Assembly (NCBI GenBank): GCA_963715655.1
Contig: OY970262.1
Coordinates: forward strand, 2,108,001 to 2,172,000
From: JANQPD01 sp963715655
GTDB taxonomy: Bacteria; Bacteroidota; Bacteroidia; Flavobacteriales; Schleiferiaceae
Direction: 5' to 3'
Length of the DNA stretch: 64,000 nucleotides
Both the position numbers and the translations under genes were made by a program. Shown here in pieces: positions 18,124 through 26,754 of this stretch. Numbering within the stretch: position 1 is the first letter of the stretch; each line of letters starts with the position of its first letter. The notes under the pieces are model-generated. The model saw only the letters and a list, made by a program, of their open reading frames with translations. It searched no databases and was not told the origin of the DNA.

Positions 18124-19089
18124 ATGTACAATACCACCAATAATATACTTACTCAACTAGCACAAGATGTGGATGCAGGACTTTCTGCCAAACATAAATA
18201 TTTACCCAGCAAATACTTTTATGATGCCAAGGGCGACAAGCTTTTTCAGCAAATAATGGAAGCCCCTGAATATTATCTCACCAAAAGTGAATTTGAGATT
18301 TTCAGCACCCAACACGCTCAAATTTTAGAAAAGGTAGAAGCTAAAGGTGCTTTTAACTTAGTAGAATTAGGTGCCGGTGATGGGTATAAAACCAAGGTGT
18401 TGCTTGATTATCTAACAAAGAAAACAAGTGATTCTGAATATTATCCCATTGATATTTCTAAGGATGTGCTGGTGGAGTTAAAAGCAGATTTGGCAAAACG
18501 CTACCCAAAACTTACCGTTACAACGCTTAATTATGAGTACTTTACGGCTTTGCGTGAGTTAAATGCTTTAAACGATAAGCCAAAACTTTTGCTCTTTTTG
18601 GGTGGAAACATTGGTAATTTTAAAACAAAAACGGCTACGCGCTTTTTTGAACAACTTTTTGCCGCCATGCGTCCTGGAGATTATTTACTAAACGGCATAG
18701 ACCTAAAAAAGAAACCCGAAACCATTATTGCCGCTTACAACGATAAAGGGGGCGTAACCCGTGATTTTAATTTGAATTTACTTACTAGAATTAATGAAAC
18801 CCTTGATGCCAATTTTGATTTAAACACCTTTAAACATCACCCTACGTATAACCCACATAATGGTGAAGCACGCAGCTATTTGTTGAGCACTAAAGCGCAA
18901 AGAGTTACGGTTGGCGCGCTTAACAAGAGCTTTCATTTTGAGCCCTTTGAAGCCATTCACACCGAAATTTCTAAGAAATACAATCTGCTTGAAATTGAGA
19001 ATTTAGCGCAACGCACCGGATTTAAAGTGGTAGAACATTTTACAGATAGCAATCGCTACTTTGTAAATACCCTTTGGCAAAAGGTATAG
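18124..19089 (+). CDS. egtD: L-histidine N-alpha-methyltransferase EgtD
   Basis: 321 residues, the normal EgtD length. The start region KYLPSKYFYDAKGDKLFQQI, followed by MEAPEYYLTKSEFEIF, and the SAM-binding VELGAGDGYKTKVLLDYL are diagnostic. 'LFLGGNIGNF' and 'DYLLNGIDLKKKPETI' correspond to further conserved EgtD blocks. The enzyme trimethylates histidine to hercynine, the substrate of EgtB. With egtB just upstream, the pair is sufficient for the core of ergothioneine synthesis if a C-S lyase (EgtE-like) is supplied elsewhere; none is visible in this window. Confidence 0.92.
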   Translation: MYNTTNNILTQLAQDVDAGLSAKHKYLPSKYFYDAKGDKLFQQIMEAPEYYLTKSEFEIFSTQHAQILEKVEAKGAFNLVELGAGDGYKTKVLLDYLTKKTSDSEYYPIDISKDVLVELKADLAKRYPKLTVTTLNYEYFTALRELNALNDKPKLLLFLGGNIGNFKTKTATRFFEQLFAAMRPGDYLLNGIDLKKKPETIIAAYNDKGGVTRDFNLNLLTRINETLDANFDLNTFKHHPTYNPHNGEARSYLLSTKAQRVTVGALNKSFHFEPFEAIHTEISKKYNLLEIENLAQRTGFKVVEHFTDSNRYFVNTLWQKV

Positions 19090-19092
19090 CCT

Positions 19093-19446
19093 TTACATAC
19101 CTTCTTTTTTTACCACAAGCGCAACAATGCCGTCTTCAAATTCTATAAACCCTTGTTCGTAGCAAAAAAAGTAGGTGCCACCTTTTTGATTTACGTACAT
19201 GGAGGTGTGTAAATTAAAATCATACTCCTTTCCCGTTAAAATATCTATGGTGCTTTTGCTTTTGCCAGATGGGTTTAAGCTTGCTAAAATTTTGCGGTTT
19301 TTAGCCAATTGGCGGTTTATGTTCCGCATATTGTTATTCATGGCTCCGTTTGCACGATTATTATGCGCGTTTCGGCACGTATCGTTGCAAAACTTTTTAT
19401 CTACTCGGCCAAAAAGTTCGGTTCCACACTCTAGGCAGTTTTCCAT
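19093..19446 (-). CDS. Small zinc-ribbon protein
   Basis: 117 residues. An N-terminal treble-clef/zinc-ribbon-like motif CLECG...FCNDTCR supplies four Cys ligands, followed by a basic Asn/Arg-rich helix (NRANGAMNNNMRNINRQLAKNRKIL) and a beta-rich C-terminus with YFFCYEQGFIEF. I recall this as a conserved Bacteroidota protein of unknown role. Its stop is 4 bases from the egtD stop on the other strand (convergent). Nucleic-acid binding is plausible from the basic region but unproven. Confidence 0.65.
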   Translation of the reverse strand: MENCLECGTELFGRVDKKFCNDTCRNAHNNRANGAMNNNMRNINRQLAKNRKILASLNPSGKSKSTIDILTGKEYDFNLHTSMYVNQKGGTYFFCYEQGFIEFEDGIVALVVKKEGM

Positions 19447-19490
19447 AACAGTTAATTATTAGGTAAAAATAGGTAATCTTAAAAAATAAA

Positions 19491-20200
19491 TTATCTATAC
19501 TCCGGATTTTCAAACCCCCACCTATCGCCATTGCTCCAATCTTTTTTACTGTTACCATAATTTGGATAACCACTCGCATCTTTCAGCATTTTAGCCAAAT
19601 GGAGTAAGTTATAGGTCATAAAGGTGGTGTTACGATTAGTGAAATCATTGTTTTTAGCATCTGTTTCTTCATCTAGGTAACTTGGGCCTGGGCCTACTTC
19701 ACCAATCCAGCCGCAATCTGCTTGTGGAGGTATGCTATAACCCAAATGTTGCAAAGCATATAGTAAACCCATAGCGCAATGCTTTACACCATCTTCATTG
19801 CCGGTAATTACGCAGCCGCCTACTTTTCCATAGTATAAGTACTGTCCTTTGTCATCAACTTTCCGCTCATAGCGTACAAGCGTTCAATTAGTTTTGTTGC
19901 TACTGATGAGCGTTCGCCTAGCCAAATGGGTGTGCCAATAATTAGTATATCTGCACTAAAAATGCGCTCAAAAAGCTGGGGCCAAGCATCTACCACGGCT
20001 CCGTGTTTTGTCATATCCGGTTGCACACCATAAGCTACCTCAAAATCTACTAATCTAATGTGGTTAACTTCCACTCCTTCACGCTGCATAATACCGGCTG
20101 ATACATCCATTAACCCTTTGGTATTACTTATTTCCGGTGATTTTTTCAACGTACAATTTACAAAACAGGCCTTTAAACCAGTAAAATTATTATTTTCCAT
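19491..20200 (-). pseudogene. Flavodoxin/NAD(P)H-reductase-like gene with single-base frameshift
   Basis: Two adjacent frames together encode one flavodoxin-like fold of about 236 residues. The first (20200 down to 19820) ends 'ERLYAMSGKLMTK...' then stops. The continuing frame reads VDDKGQYLYYGKVGGCVITG, then NEDGVKHCAMGLLYALQHLGY, and runs to 19491. The break is at the homopolymer CTTTCC (about 19859-19864), where loss of one A in the coding strand restores continuity; the total length of 710 is one short of a multiple of three. FMN-reductase features include 'IIGTPIWLGERSS' and 'GCVITGNEDG'. It is either a true mutation or a sequencing error. The family normally reduces quinones or nitro compounds with FMN. 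Confidence 0.8.
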
Positions 20201-20227
20201 TTACTTGATTTTCATTAAAGAAGCGTA

Positions 20228-20255
20228 CAAAACTAAGCATTTTAATACGCTGCAA
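20228..20255 (-). promoter_or_regulatory. Promoter-like element upstream of the flavodoxin gene
   Basis: On the minus strand TAGTTTTG (20228-20235) fits the TAnnTTTG -7 box, and a TTG lies at 20253-20255, 17 bases away, slightly closer than usual. The start codon is at 20200. Confidence 0.4.
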
Positions 20256-20358
20256 TTTACCCATTAGTTTCCTTTGAAAATCTGTACATAACATTATCCA
20301 CATTTATTAAACTAACTGCCGCGCTTACACTATATTCGATAGTCAGTTTTAATACCTT

Positions 20359-22587
20359 ATGGAAGAAGCGCAGCTACTAGAAGAGAAGAAAGAAATTACT
20401 AAAAGATACAAAGCTTTAATCCGCACCATGCGCGATAAGGCCGATAAAGAAGATAGGGCTACCATTCGTAAAGCGTTTGATTTAGCCCTAGATGCTCATG
20501 CTGATGTAAGGCGCAAATCAGGCGAACCATACATTTATCATCCTATTGAAGTGGCTACTATTGTAGCTAAAGAAATTGGTTTGGGGCCACGCTCTGTTGC
20601 TGCTGCATTAATACATGATGTGGTGGAAGACAGCGATTACACCTTGGAGGATATTGATAGGCTTTTTGGTGAAGAAATTGCCCGAATTATTGATGGCCTC
20701 ACCAAAATATCAGGCGTATTTGATCAAAACATTTCGCTTCAAGCAGAGAATTTCAGAAAAATGCTGCTTACCCTTTCTGACGATATTAGGGTAATATTAA
20801 TAAAGCTTGCTGATAGGTTACACAACATGCGCACCATGGATAGTATGCCTCCGCATAAGCAAGTTAAAATTGCATCGGAAACGCTGTATCTCTATGCGCC
20901 ATTGGCACACCGCATTGGTTTATTCAACATTAAAACTGAGCTGGAAGATTTAAGTTTAAAGTACACCGAGCCGGATGTATTTCGTGATATAGTATTAAAA
21001 CTTAAAGAAGGTGAAGCTGGTGAATTGCGGTATCTTAAAAAATTTAGTGCCAAAATTAAAGATGAGCTAAAGCGCGAAAAGTTCAATTTTGAAATAAAAG
21101 AGCGCACTAAAAGCATTTACAGCATCCGTAAAAAAATGCTAAAACAGGGAGTAGATTTTGATGAAGTGTATGACAAATTTGCCATGCGCATTATTATAGA
21201 CACACCTCCTGAACGTGAAAAAGCAGATTGCTGGCGTGTATATTCCATAGTATCCGATTTTTACAGACCAAACACTGATAGAATGCGTGATTGGATTTCC
21301 GCACCAAAATCTAATGGATATGAATCGCTCCACACCACAGTAATGGGGCCTGATGGCCATTGGGTAGAAGTACAAATACGCAGCAAACGCATGGATGAAG
21401 TTGCGGAAAAGGGTTACGCTGCGCATTGGAAATACAAGGAAGACTCTAGCGGTACCAATAAATTAGATAAGTGGATTGGCCAGATTAGAGAAATGCTAGA
21501 AAACAAAGACACTTCGGCTTTAGAGTTTGTAGATGATTTTAAACTTAATCTGTTTGCAGATGAAATTTATCTCTTTACTCCAAAGGGTGATATGATTATT
21601 TTGCCACAAGGAGCCACTTCGCTTGATTTTGCTTTTTCTATACATACTGATGTTGGACTTAAAACATTGGGTGCTAAGGTTAACGGAAGGCTTTTTCCAC
21701 TCAACTACAAATTGAGCAGTGGCGATCAAGTGGAAGTAATTACCAGCATGAAGCAAAAGCCCAAAGAGGAATGGCTGAGCTATGTGGTAACGGCCAAAGC
21801 AAAAAGTAACATAAAAGGAGCACTTAAAGTTGTAAAAAAGGAAGTAGCCGTAGATGGCAAAGCAGTACTTAAACGTAAGTTGAATTACATAAAAGTAAAG
21901 CCAAGCGACAACCTTATTAACGAAATGGTAAAGTTTTTTAAGCTGAACAGCCCTACCGAACTTTACTATAAAGTAGGTATGCAAATGATTGATAATGCGC
22001 AGATAAAGGAATTTATGCGCGATCAATCCAGTGGTTTTTACTCGTATTTAAAAAATCGCATTTTAGGAAAATCGCGCAAGCAAGAAGAAACTGCTTTTAA
22101 AAAACCCAAAAAACCAGATGATGTAAGCACACCGCAAAAATTGGTGTTTGGCGCTGAAGAGGATACCTTAGATTATAAATTAGCAAAGTGCTGCAATCCT
22201 ATTCCGGGTGATGATGTTTTTGGGTTTATAAGCGCTAATGAAGGTATTAAAGTGCATCAAAAAACGTGTAGTAACGCTATTTATTTACAATCAAATTTTG
22301 CTGATCGGGTAATAAAATCTACTTGGATAAGCACCGCAAAATCTGAGTTTACTTCAGTATTAGTTATTAGAGGTATTGATACAGTGGGCTTAGTAAATCA
22401 GGTAACGCAAATAATTTCTAACGACTTGCATGTGAACATCCGCAGCATAAATATTGCGGGGGGCGAAGGAGTTTTTGAAGGACTAATAACGGTGATTGTA
22501 GAAGATAAACATCACTTAGCCAACATTATAGCAAAATTAAAAGAGATAGAAGGTGTTCGCTCGGTAGAACGCAGGTATGCTGAATGA
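20359..22587 (+). CDS. spoT: Bifunctional (p)ppGpp synthetase/hydrolase, RelA/SpoT family
   Basis: 742 residues, full length. Domains: HD hydrolase (about 40-190) with HPIEVA and HDVVEDS, so the metal-binding His-Asp pair is intact; synthetase (about 240-360) with DEVYDKFAMRII and GYESLHTTVMGPDGHWVEVQ; TGS (about 395-457, DEIYLFTPKGDMIILPQGAT); a Cys-containing region KLAKCCNPIPGDDVFGF; and a C-terminal ACT domain (about 665-742). Intact HD and synthetase motifs suggest both activities in the stringent response. It is followed by fur (34 bases) and purA, an order I know as conserved in Bacteroidota. Confidence 0.95.
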   Translation: MEEAQLLEEKKEITKRYKALIRTMRDKADKEDRATIRKAFDLALDAHADVRRKSGEPYIYHPIEVATIVAKEIGLGPRSVAAALIHDVVEDSDYTLEDIDRLFGEEIARIIDGLTKISGVFDQNISLQAENFRKMLLTLSDDIRVILIKLADRLHNMRTMDSMPPHKQVKIASETLYLYAPLAHRIGLFNIKTELEDLSLKYTEPDVFRDIVLKLKEGEAGELRYLKKFSAKIKDELKREKFNFEIKERTKSIYSIRKKMLKQGVDFDEVYDKFAMRIIIDTPPEREKADCWRVYSIVSDFYRPNTDRMRDWISAPKSNGYESLHTTVMGPDGHWVEVQIRSKRMDEVAEKGYAAHWKYKEDSSGTNKLDKWIGQIREMLENKDTSALEFVDDFKLNLFADEIYLFTPKGDMIILPQGATSLDFAFSIHTDVGLKTLGAKVNGRLFPLNYKLSSGDQVEVITSMKQKPKEEWLSYVVTAKAKSNIKGALKVVKKEVAVDGKAVLKRKLNYIKVKPSDNLINEMVKFFKLNSPTELYYKVGMQMIDNAQIKEFMRDQSSGFYSYLKNRILGKSRKQEETAFKKPKKPDDVSTPQKLVFGAEEDTLDYKLAKCCNPIPGDDVFGFISANEGIKVHQKTCSNAIYLQSNFADRVIKSTWISTAKSEFTSVLVIRGIDTVGLVNQVTQIISNDLHVNIRSINIAGGEGVFEGLITVIVEDKHHLANIIAKLKEIEGVRSVERRYAE

Positions 22588-22620
22588 TATTATGTAAATT
22601 CGCGCTTTGTAAAATTTTTA

Positions 22621-23088
22621 ATGAGTAATCAAGATTTTGAGACGGTAAAACGTGTGTTTACCGAATATTTAGAAAAGAACAAGCAACGTAAAACTCCTGA
22701 GCGTTATGCTATATTAAGGGAGATTTACGATCATGACGAGCATTTCGACATTGAATCGCTGTACATTTTGATGAAAAATAAAAAGTATCGCGTAAGCCGC
22801 GCTACCCTTTATAATACCATAGAATTGTTGCTAGATTGCAAATTGGTGCGTAAGCACATGTTTGGGCAAAATCATTCATATTATGAAAAATCTTACTACA
22901 ACAAGCAGCATGACCATATAATTTTAACGGATACAGGGGAAGTTTTGGAATTTTGCGACCCTCGTATTCAGCAAATAAAAGATACCGTAGCCGAAATTTT
23001 TGGCATTAATATAAGCACCCACTCGCTTTATCTCTACGGCACGCGCCAAGAGGAAAATGTGGAAAATCCCGAACTAAAGAAAAATTAA
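22621..23088 (+). CDS. Fur-family transcriptional regulator
   Basis: 155 residues. There is an N-terminal winged helix (RKTPERYAILREIYDHDEHFDIESLYI, then SRATLYNTIELLL) and a C-terminal dimerisation domain with KQHDHIILTDTGEVLEFCD. The usual CxxC structural-zinc cysteines after HDH are replaced (ILTDTGEV), so a structural zinc site of the E. coli Fur type is absent. The His-rich regulatory metal site (HDH) is kept. The target metal (Fe, Zn or Mn) or peroxide response cannot be told. It lies between spoT and purA and is probably cotranscribed with them. Confidence 0.88.
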   Translation: MSNQDFETVKRVFTEYLEKNKQRKTPERYAILREIYDHDEHFDIESLYILMKNKKYRVSRATLYNTIELLLDCKLVRKHMFGQNHSYYEKSYYNKQHDHIILTDTGEVLEFCDPRIQQIKDTVAEIFGINISTHSLYLYGTRQEENVENPELKKN

Positions 23089-23115
23089 TTTACCAACCGC
23101 CAATATTTTATTCAC

Positions 23116-24414
23116 ATGGCTGTAGATGTACTATTAGGGCTCCAATGGGGCGATGAAGGAAAAGGAAAAATTGTAGATGTACTTACAAAAAACTACGATA
23201 TAATTGCCCGCTTTCAAGGTGGCCCAAATGCAGGACACACCCTTGAATTTGATGGTATAAAGCACGTGCTACACACTATACCCAGTGGTATTTTTCATAA
23301 AGATGCCGAAAATATTATTGGCAACGGTGTGGTGATTGATCCTGTAATTTTTAGTAAAGAGTTAGATAAATTAGAGCAGTTTAAAGTTGATTTAAACAAA
23401 GCCTTACTCATTAGCCGTAAGGCACACCTAATTTTACCAAGCCATCGTTTACTTGATGCTGCAAGTGAAGCTGCTAAAGGCAAAAATAAAATTGGTAGCA
23501 CGCTTAAAGGCATCGGCCCAACTTATATGGATAAGACCGGTAGAAATGGTTTACGCGTGGGCGACATTGAACTAGAAGATTTTAAGGAGCGCTACGATAC
23601 CCTAGTTGGTAAACACAAGCAAATACTTTCGCACTACGAAGGATATGAAGCGTACCTGAGCAAATTGGAAGAGCTTGAACCTGATTGGTTTGAAGCCATA
23701 GAACGCTTACGCGGAATGCATTTAATTGACAGTGAGCATTACGTAAATCAAGCTCTAAAAAATGGTAAAAGTATTTTAGCTGAAGGTGCGCAAGGTTCTT
23801 TATTAGATATTGATTTTGGAAGCTACCCTTTTGTAACCAGCAGCACCACCACCTGTGCAGGAAGTTGCACCGGTTTAGGTATTGCTCCAAACCGCATTCA
23901 AAAAGTATTTGGCATATTTAAAGCCTATTGCACGCGCGTGGGCAGCGGCCCCTTCCCTACTGAATTAGAAGATGAAACTGGCGAAGAATTACGTGCTAAA
24001 GGAAATGAATTTGGTGCAACCACCGGACGCCCACGTAGATGTGGTTGGCTTGATTTACCGGCTTTGAAATATGCCATTGAGGTAAACGGTGTTACCAATT
24101 TAATTATGATGAAAAGCGATGTGCTTAGCGGTTTTGAAACACTTAAAGTGTGCACCGGTTATAAATATAAAGGCACGGTAATTGACTATTTGCCTTACAG
24201 CATAGAGGCCGAATTAATAGAGCCCGTTTACACGGAAGTACAAGGTTGGGCCGCTGATTTAACCGGATTGGATAATTTTGATGACGCACCAAAAGCACTT
24301 AAAGATTACGTGGCCTACATTCAAAAAGAAACGGGTGTACCCATTAGTATTGTTTCTGTGGGGCCAGATAGAAACCAAACCATACATCTTGCCGAACAAG
24401 CGCTTACAGCTTAG
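23116..24414 (+). CDS. purA: Adenylosuccinate synthetase
   Basis: 432 residues, normal length. The P-loop-like GLQWGDEGKGKIVD and the IMP-site segment FQGGPNAGHTLEF are intact, as are IGSTLKGIGPTYMDK, ILAEGAQGSLLDIDFGSYPFVTSS and GATTGRPRRCGWLDL. The enzyme uses GTP to join IMP and aspartate in AMP synthesis (cytoplasm). Its 3' end overlaps the start of the OstA-like gene by 26 bases, tying the two in one transcript. Confidence 0.97.
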   Translation: MAVDVLLGLQWGDEGKGKIVDVLTKNYDIIARFQGGPNAGHTLEFDGIKHVLHTIPSGIFHKDAENIIGNGVVIDPVIFSKELDKLEQFKVDLNKALLISRKAHLILPSHRLLDAASEAAKGKNKIGSTLKGIGPTYMDKTGRNGLRVGDIELEDFKERYDTLVGKHKQILSHYEGYEAYLSKLEELEPDWFEAIERLRGMHLIDSEHYVNQALKNGKSILAEGAQGSLLDIDFGSYPFVTSSTTTCAGSCTGLGIAPNRIQKVFGIFKAYCTRVGSGPFPTELEDETGEELRAKGNEFGATTGRPRRCGWLDLPALKYAIEVNGVTNLIMMKSDVLSGFETLKVCTGYKYKGTVIDYLPYSIEAELIEPVYTEVQGWAADLTGLDNFDDAPKALKDYVAYIQKETGVPISIVSVGPDRNQTIHLAEQALTA

Positions 24415-26107
24415 TTTTTTACTCCTATTTTTTGCTGTACTCTTCGCGCAAGCGCAGGATAAGCCAAAGCGCAGCCGCATTAACATACGCCATGCGGATA
24501 CCGTTTTTTACAGTAAAAATTTGCAGCAAAGTAGGCTGGTAGGAAAAGTTGTTTTTGAGCATGAAGGCGCCTTAATGTACTGCGACAGCGCCCGAAGTTT
24601 TGATAAAACCAACAGCTTAAAAGCCTACAGTAATGTGCACATGAATCAAGGAGACTCCCTATTTTTATGGGGTGATTTTTTGAATTATAGCGGAGACACA
24701 AAACTAGCCTTGGTAACAGGAGACTCCGTAAGATTAAAAGACGATAAAGTAGAACTCTTTACTCCGCGCTTAAATTTAGACCGTAAAACTAACGTAGCCT
24801 ATTACACCACCGGTGGACGTATTATTAATGATGAAAATCGCCTGAAAAGCCGCACCGGATATTACAATACCGCTAGCAAGGTATTTGTTTTTCAGCGTAA
24901 TGTAGTGTTAACCAACCCACGTTATGTTATAGAAAGTGATACGCTTCGTTACGATAGTGAAGCACGCTTTGCCTATTTTGAAGGCCCCACCACCATAACT
25001 AGCGACAGCAGTTTAATTTATACCGAAAACGGGTTGTACAATACAGTAACAGATATTGCACAATTTAGAGAGAACACCTTTTTATACGATGAAAATAAAG
25101 TGCTATCCGGAGATAGCATGTACTATGAAAAAACCAATGATTTTGGACAAGTGTTCGGCAATATGGTGCTGCATGATACAGTAGATGACTACATTTTAGC
25201 CGGAAATTATGGGGAATATTTAGGGAGTATTGATAGTGCTTTTGTAACGGAAGAACCGATTTATAGCTTAATTGACAAAGATGAAGGAGATACACTACAT
25301 ATTCATGGAGACACCTTGATTTCTAGTGTACGCATAACATATATGTTCAATAAAATTGATAGCCCTAAAAAGGATACTCTACAAAAATCTGATGATTCTT
25401 TGCGTTTAGGCCGAAAAGCAGATACTAGCTTACTTGCTAAAAATACTACACCGAAAAGTGACACCGCACAAGCAACTAATACCGCTTTGCAATCTGCTAA
25501 TGATAGTTTAAATTTCAAGAATCCGGCAGACTCACTACTCAAAAAATATCGGCAAGTTTTAATTTTTAATAAGGTGCGTTTTTTCAAAACTTCCATTCAA
25601 GGATCTGCTGATTCAATGACGTATAATACGCTTGACAGTGCTTTTAAAATGTATTACAATCCAGTAACGTGGAATGATAGTACCCAAATTACTGGAGATA
25701 CGATTATAATGACCACTCGAAACGATAAGCTGGACAGCCTAAAAGTGTTTGGTAACGCGTTTATTGTGAGCATAGTAGATAGCTTAAAAACTAATCAAAT
25801 AAAAGGTAGAACCATGTACGGTCGGTTTTCAGACAATGCGCTTACACGCGTTTACGTAAATGGAAATGGCCAAAGTTTGTACTACGCCCGCAAAGAAGAC
25901 AAAAGTTATATTGGCTTAAACAGAAGTTTAAGTGCCAACATAATTATCAAATTTAAAGATAAACAGGTGAGTACTATTGGGTTTCTCAAAAAACCGGAAG
26001 CAATACTTTACCCTATGAAAGATATTACATCTGATTTGGCTAAACTAGAAGGCTTAAAAATGCGTTTTACGGAACGCCCCACTAAAAAAGCAGATATTTT
26101 TAAATGA
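24389..26107 (+). CDS. OstA-like LPS transport protein
   Basis: About 572 residues from a TTG at 24389 (reads MPNKRLQLSFLLLFFAVLFAQAQ), which gives a clean signal peptide. The open frame extends further upstream, but only as a shadow of purA. The mature protein has repeated beta-jellyroll OstA/LptA-like units: 'HADTVFYSKNLQQSRLVGKVVFEHEGALMYCDSARSF' followed by more '...N....GD.L...Y' repeats. OstA-like proteins carry lipopolysaccharide between the membranes. A Ser/Asp/Lys-rich insert lies near 330-400. It overlaps the CAP gene by 4 bases (ATGA). The start choice is uncertain because it is not ATG. Confidence 0.82.
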   Translation: MPNKRLQLSFLLLFFAVLFAQAQDKPKRSRINIRHADTVFYSKNLQQSRLVGKVVFEHEGALMYCDSARSFDKTNSLKAYSNVHMNQGDSLFLWGDFLNYSGDTKLALVTGDSVRLKDDKVELFTPRLNLDRKTNVAYYTTGGRIINDENRLKSRTGYYNTASKVFVFQRNVVLTNPRYVIESDTLRYDSEARFAYFEGPTTITSDSSLIYTENGLYNTVTDIAQFRENTFLYDENKVLSGDSMYYEKTNDFGQVFGNMVLHDTVDDYILAGNYGEYLGSIDSAFVTEEPIYSLIDKDEGDTLHIHGDTLISSVRITYMFNKIDSPKKDTLQKSDDSLRLGRKADTSLLAKNTTPKSDTAQATNTALQSANDSLNFKNPADSLLKKYRQVLIFNKVRFFKTSIQGSADSMTYNTLDSAFKMYYNPVTWNDSTQITGDTIIMTTRNDKLDSLKVFGNAFIVSIVDSLKTNQIKGRTMYGRFSDNALTRVYVNGNGQSLYYARKEDKSYIGLNRSLSANIIIKFKDKQVSTIGFLKKPEAILYPMKDITSDLAKLEGLKMRFTERPTKKADIFK

Positions 26108-26748
26108 AATTTCTCCTATCACTTTTTTTACTTTTTAGTGCTCCACTTTCGTGGGAAGTTGAAACTGTGGACTACACACGCACGTATCAAGAATTTTTAG
26201 CATCTGCGGAAGCAAATGAAAAGATTGACGCAGAAAACTTGAATAAACCATTATTACAAGCGGCAATTTTTTACGCCACTAATGAATATCGCGCATTAAA
26301 GCGAAAACCTTTATTTATATACAATAAAGTGCTAGAAACCAGCGCACAAATGCATAGCAGCAACATGCTAGAAAATGATTTTTTTAGCCATACCGATAAA
26401 GAAAACAAAGCATTAAAAACCCCAATTTTACGTATAAGAAAAAGTGGTGGCACCGATTTTACTAGTGTTTCTGAAAACCTGATTTACAGCAATGTATTTG
26501 TGCTAGGTAAGCAGGGAGCATTTTTTATTAAGAATAAAACATTGGTTGATAAGCAGGGCAAACCTTTAGTAACCTATACGTATGCAGCATTGGCGCGCCA
26601 AATGGTGGCTGACTGGAATAATAGTACAGGACACCGCGCTAATTTAAAAGGCGATTTTAATTTTTTGGGCTGCGGTGTTTCTGAAATCAAAACACTTAAA
26701 AACGGTCTAAAAGTTGTTTATGCAACTCAAAATTTCGGATCTAAATAA
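26104..26748 (+). CDS. CAP (SCP/PR-1) domain protein, exported
   Basis: 214 residues. A short signal peptide is followed by a CAP domain: 'ATNEYRALKRKPLFIYNKVLETSAQMHSSNMLENDFFSH' in the first half and 'MVADWNNSTGHRANLKGDFNFLGCGVS' in the second. The CAP-cavity His (FSH) and Glu (SENL) and the later GHRANL motif are retained. Bacterial CAP proteins are secreted and of varied or unknown function. The ATGA overlap with the OstA-like gene shows tight operon structure. An insert of about 30 residues (KQGAFFIKNKTLVDKQGKPL) between the halves is unusual. Confidence 0.85.
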   Translation: MKFLLSLFLLFSAPLSWEVETVDYTRTYQEFLASAEANEKIDAENLNKPLLQAAIFYATNEYRALKRKPLFIYNKVLETSAQMHSSNMLENDFFSHTDKENKALKTPILRIRKSGGTDFTSVSENLIYSNVFVLGKQGAFFIKNKTLVDKQGKPLVTYTYAALARQMVADWNNSTGHRANLKGDFNFLGCGVSEIKTLKNGLKVVYATQNFGSK

Positions 26749-26754
26749 AACGAT

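Noticed and set aside
24278..24388. N-terminal extension of the OstA-like protein
   Set aside because: It is an alternative-frame reading of purA and would hide the signal peptide.
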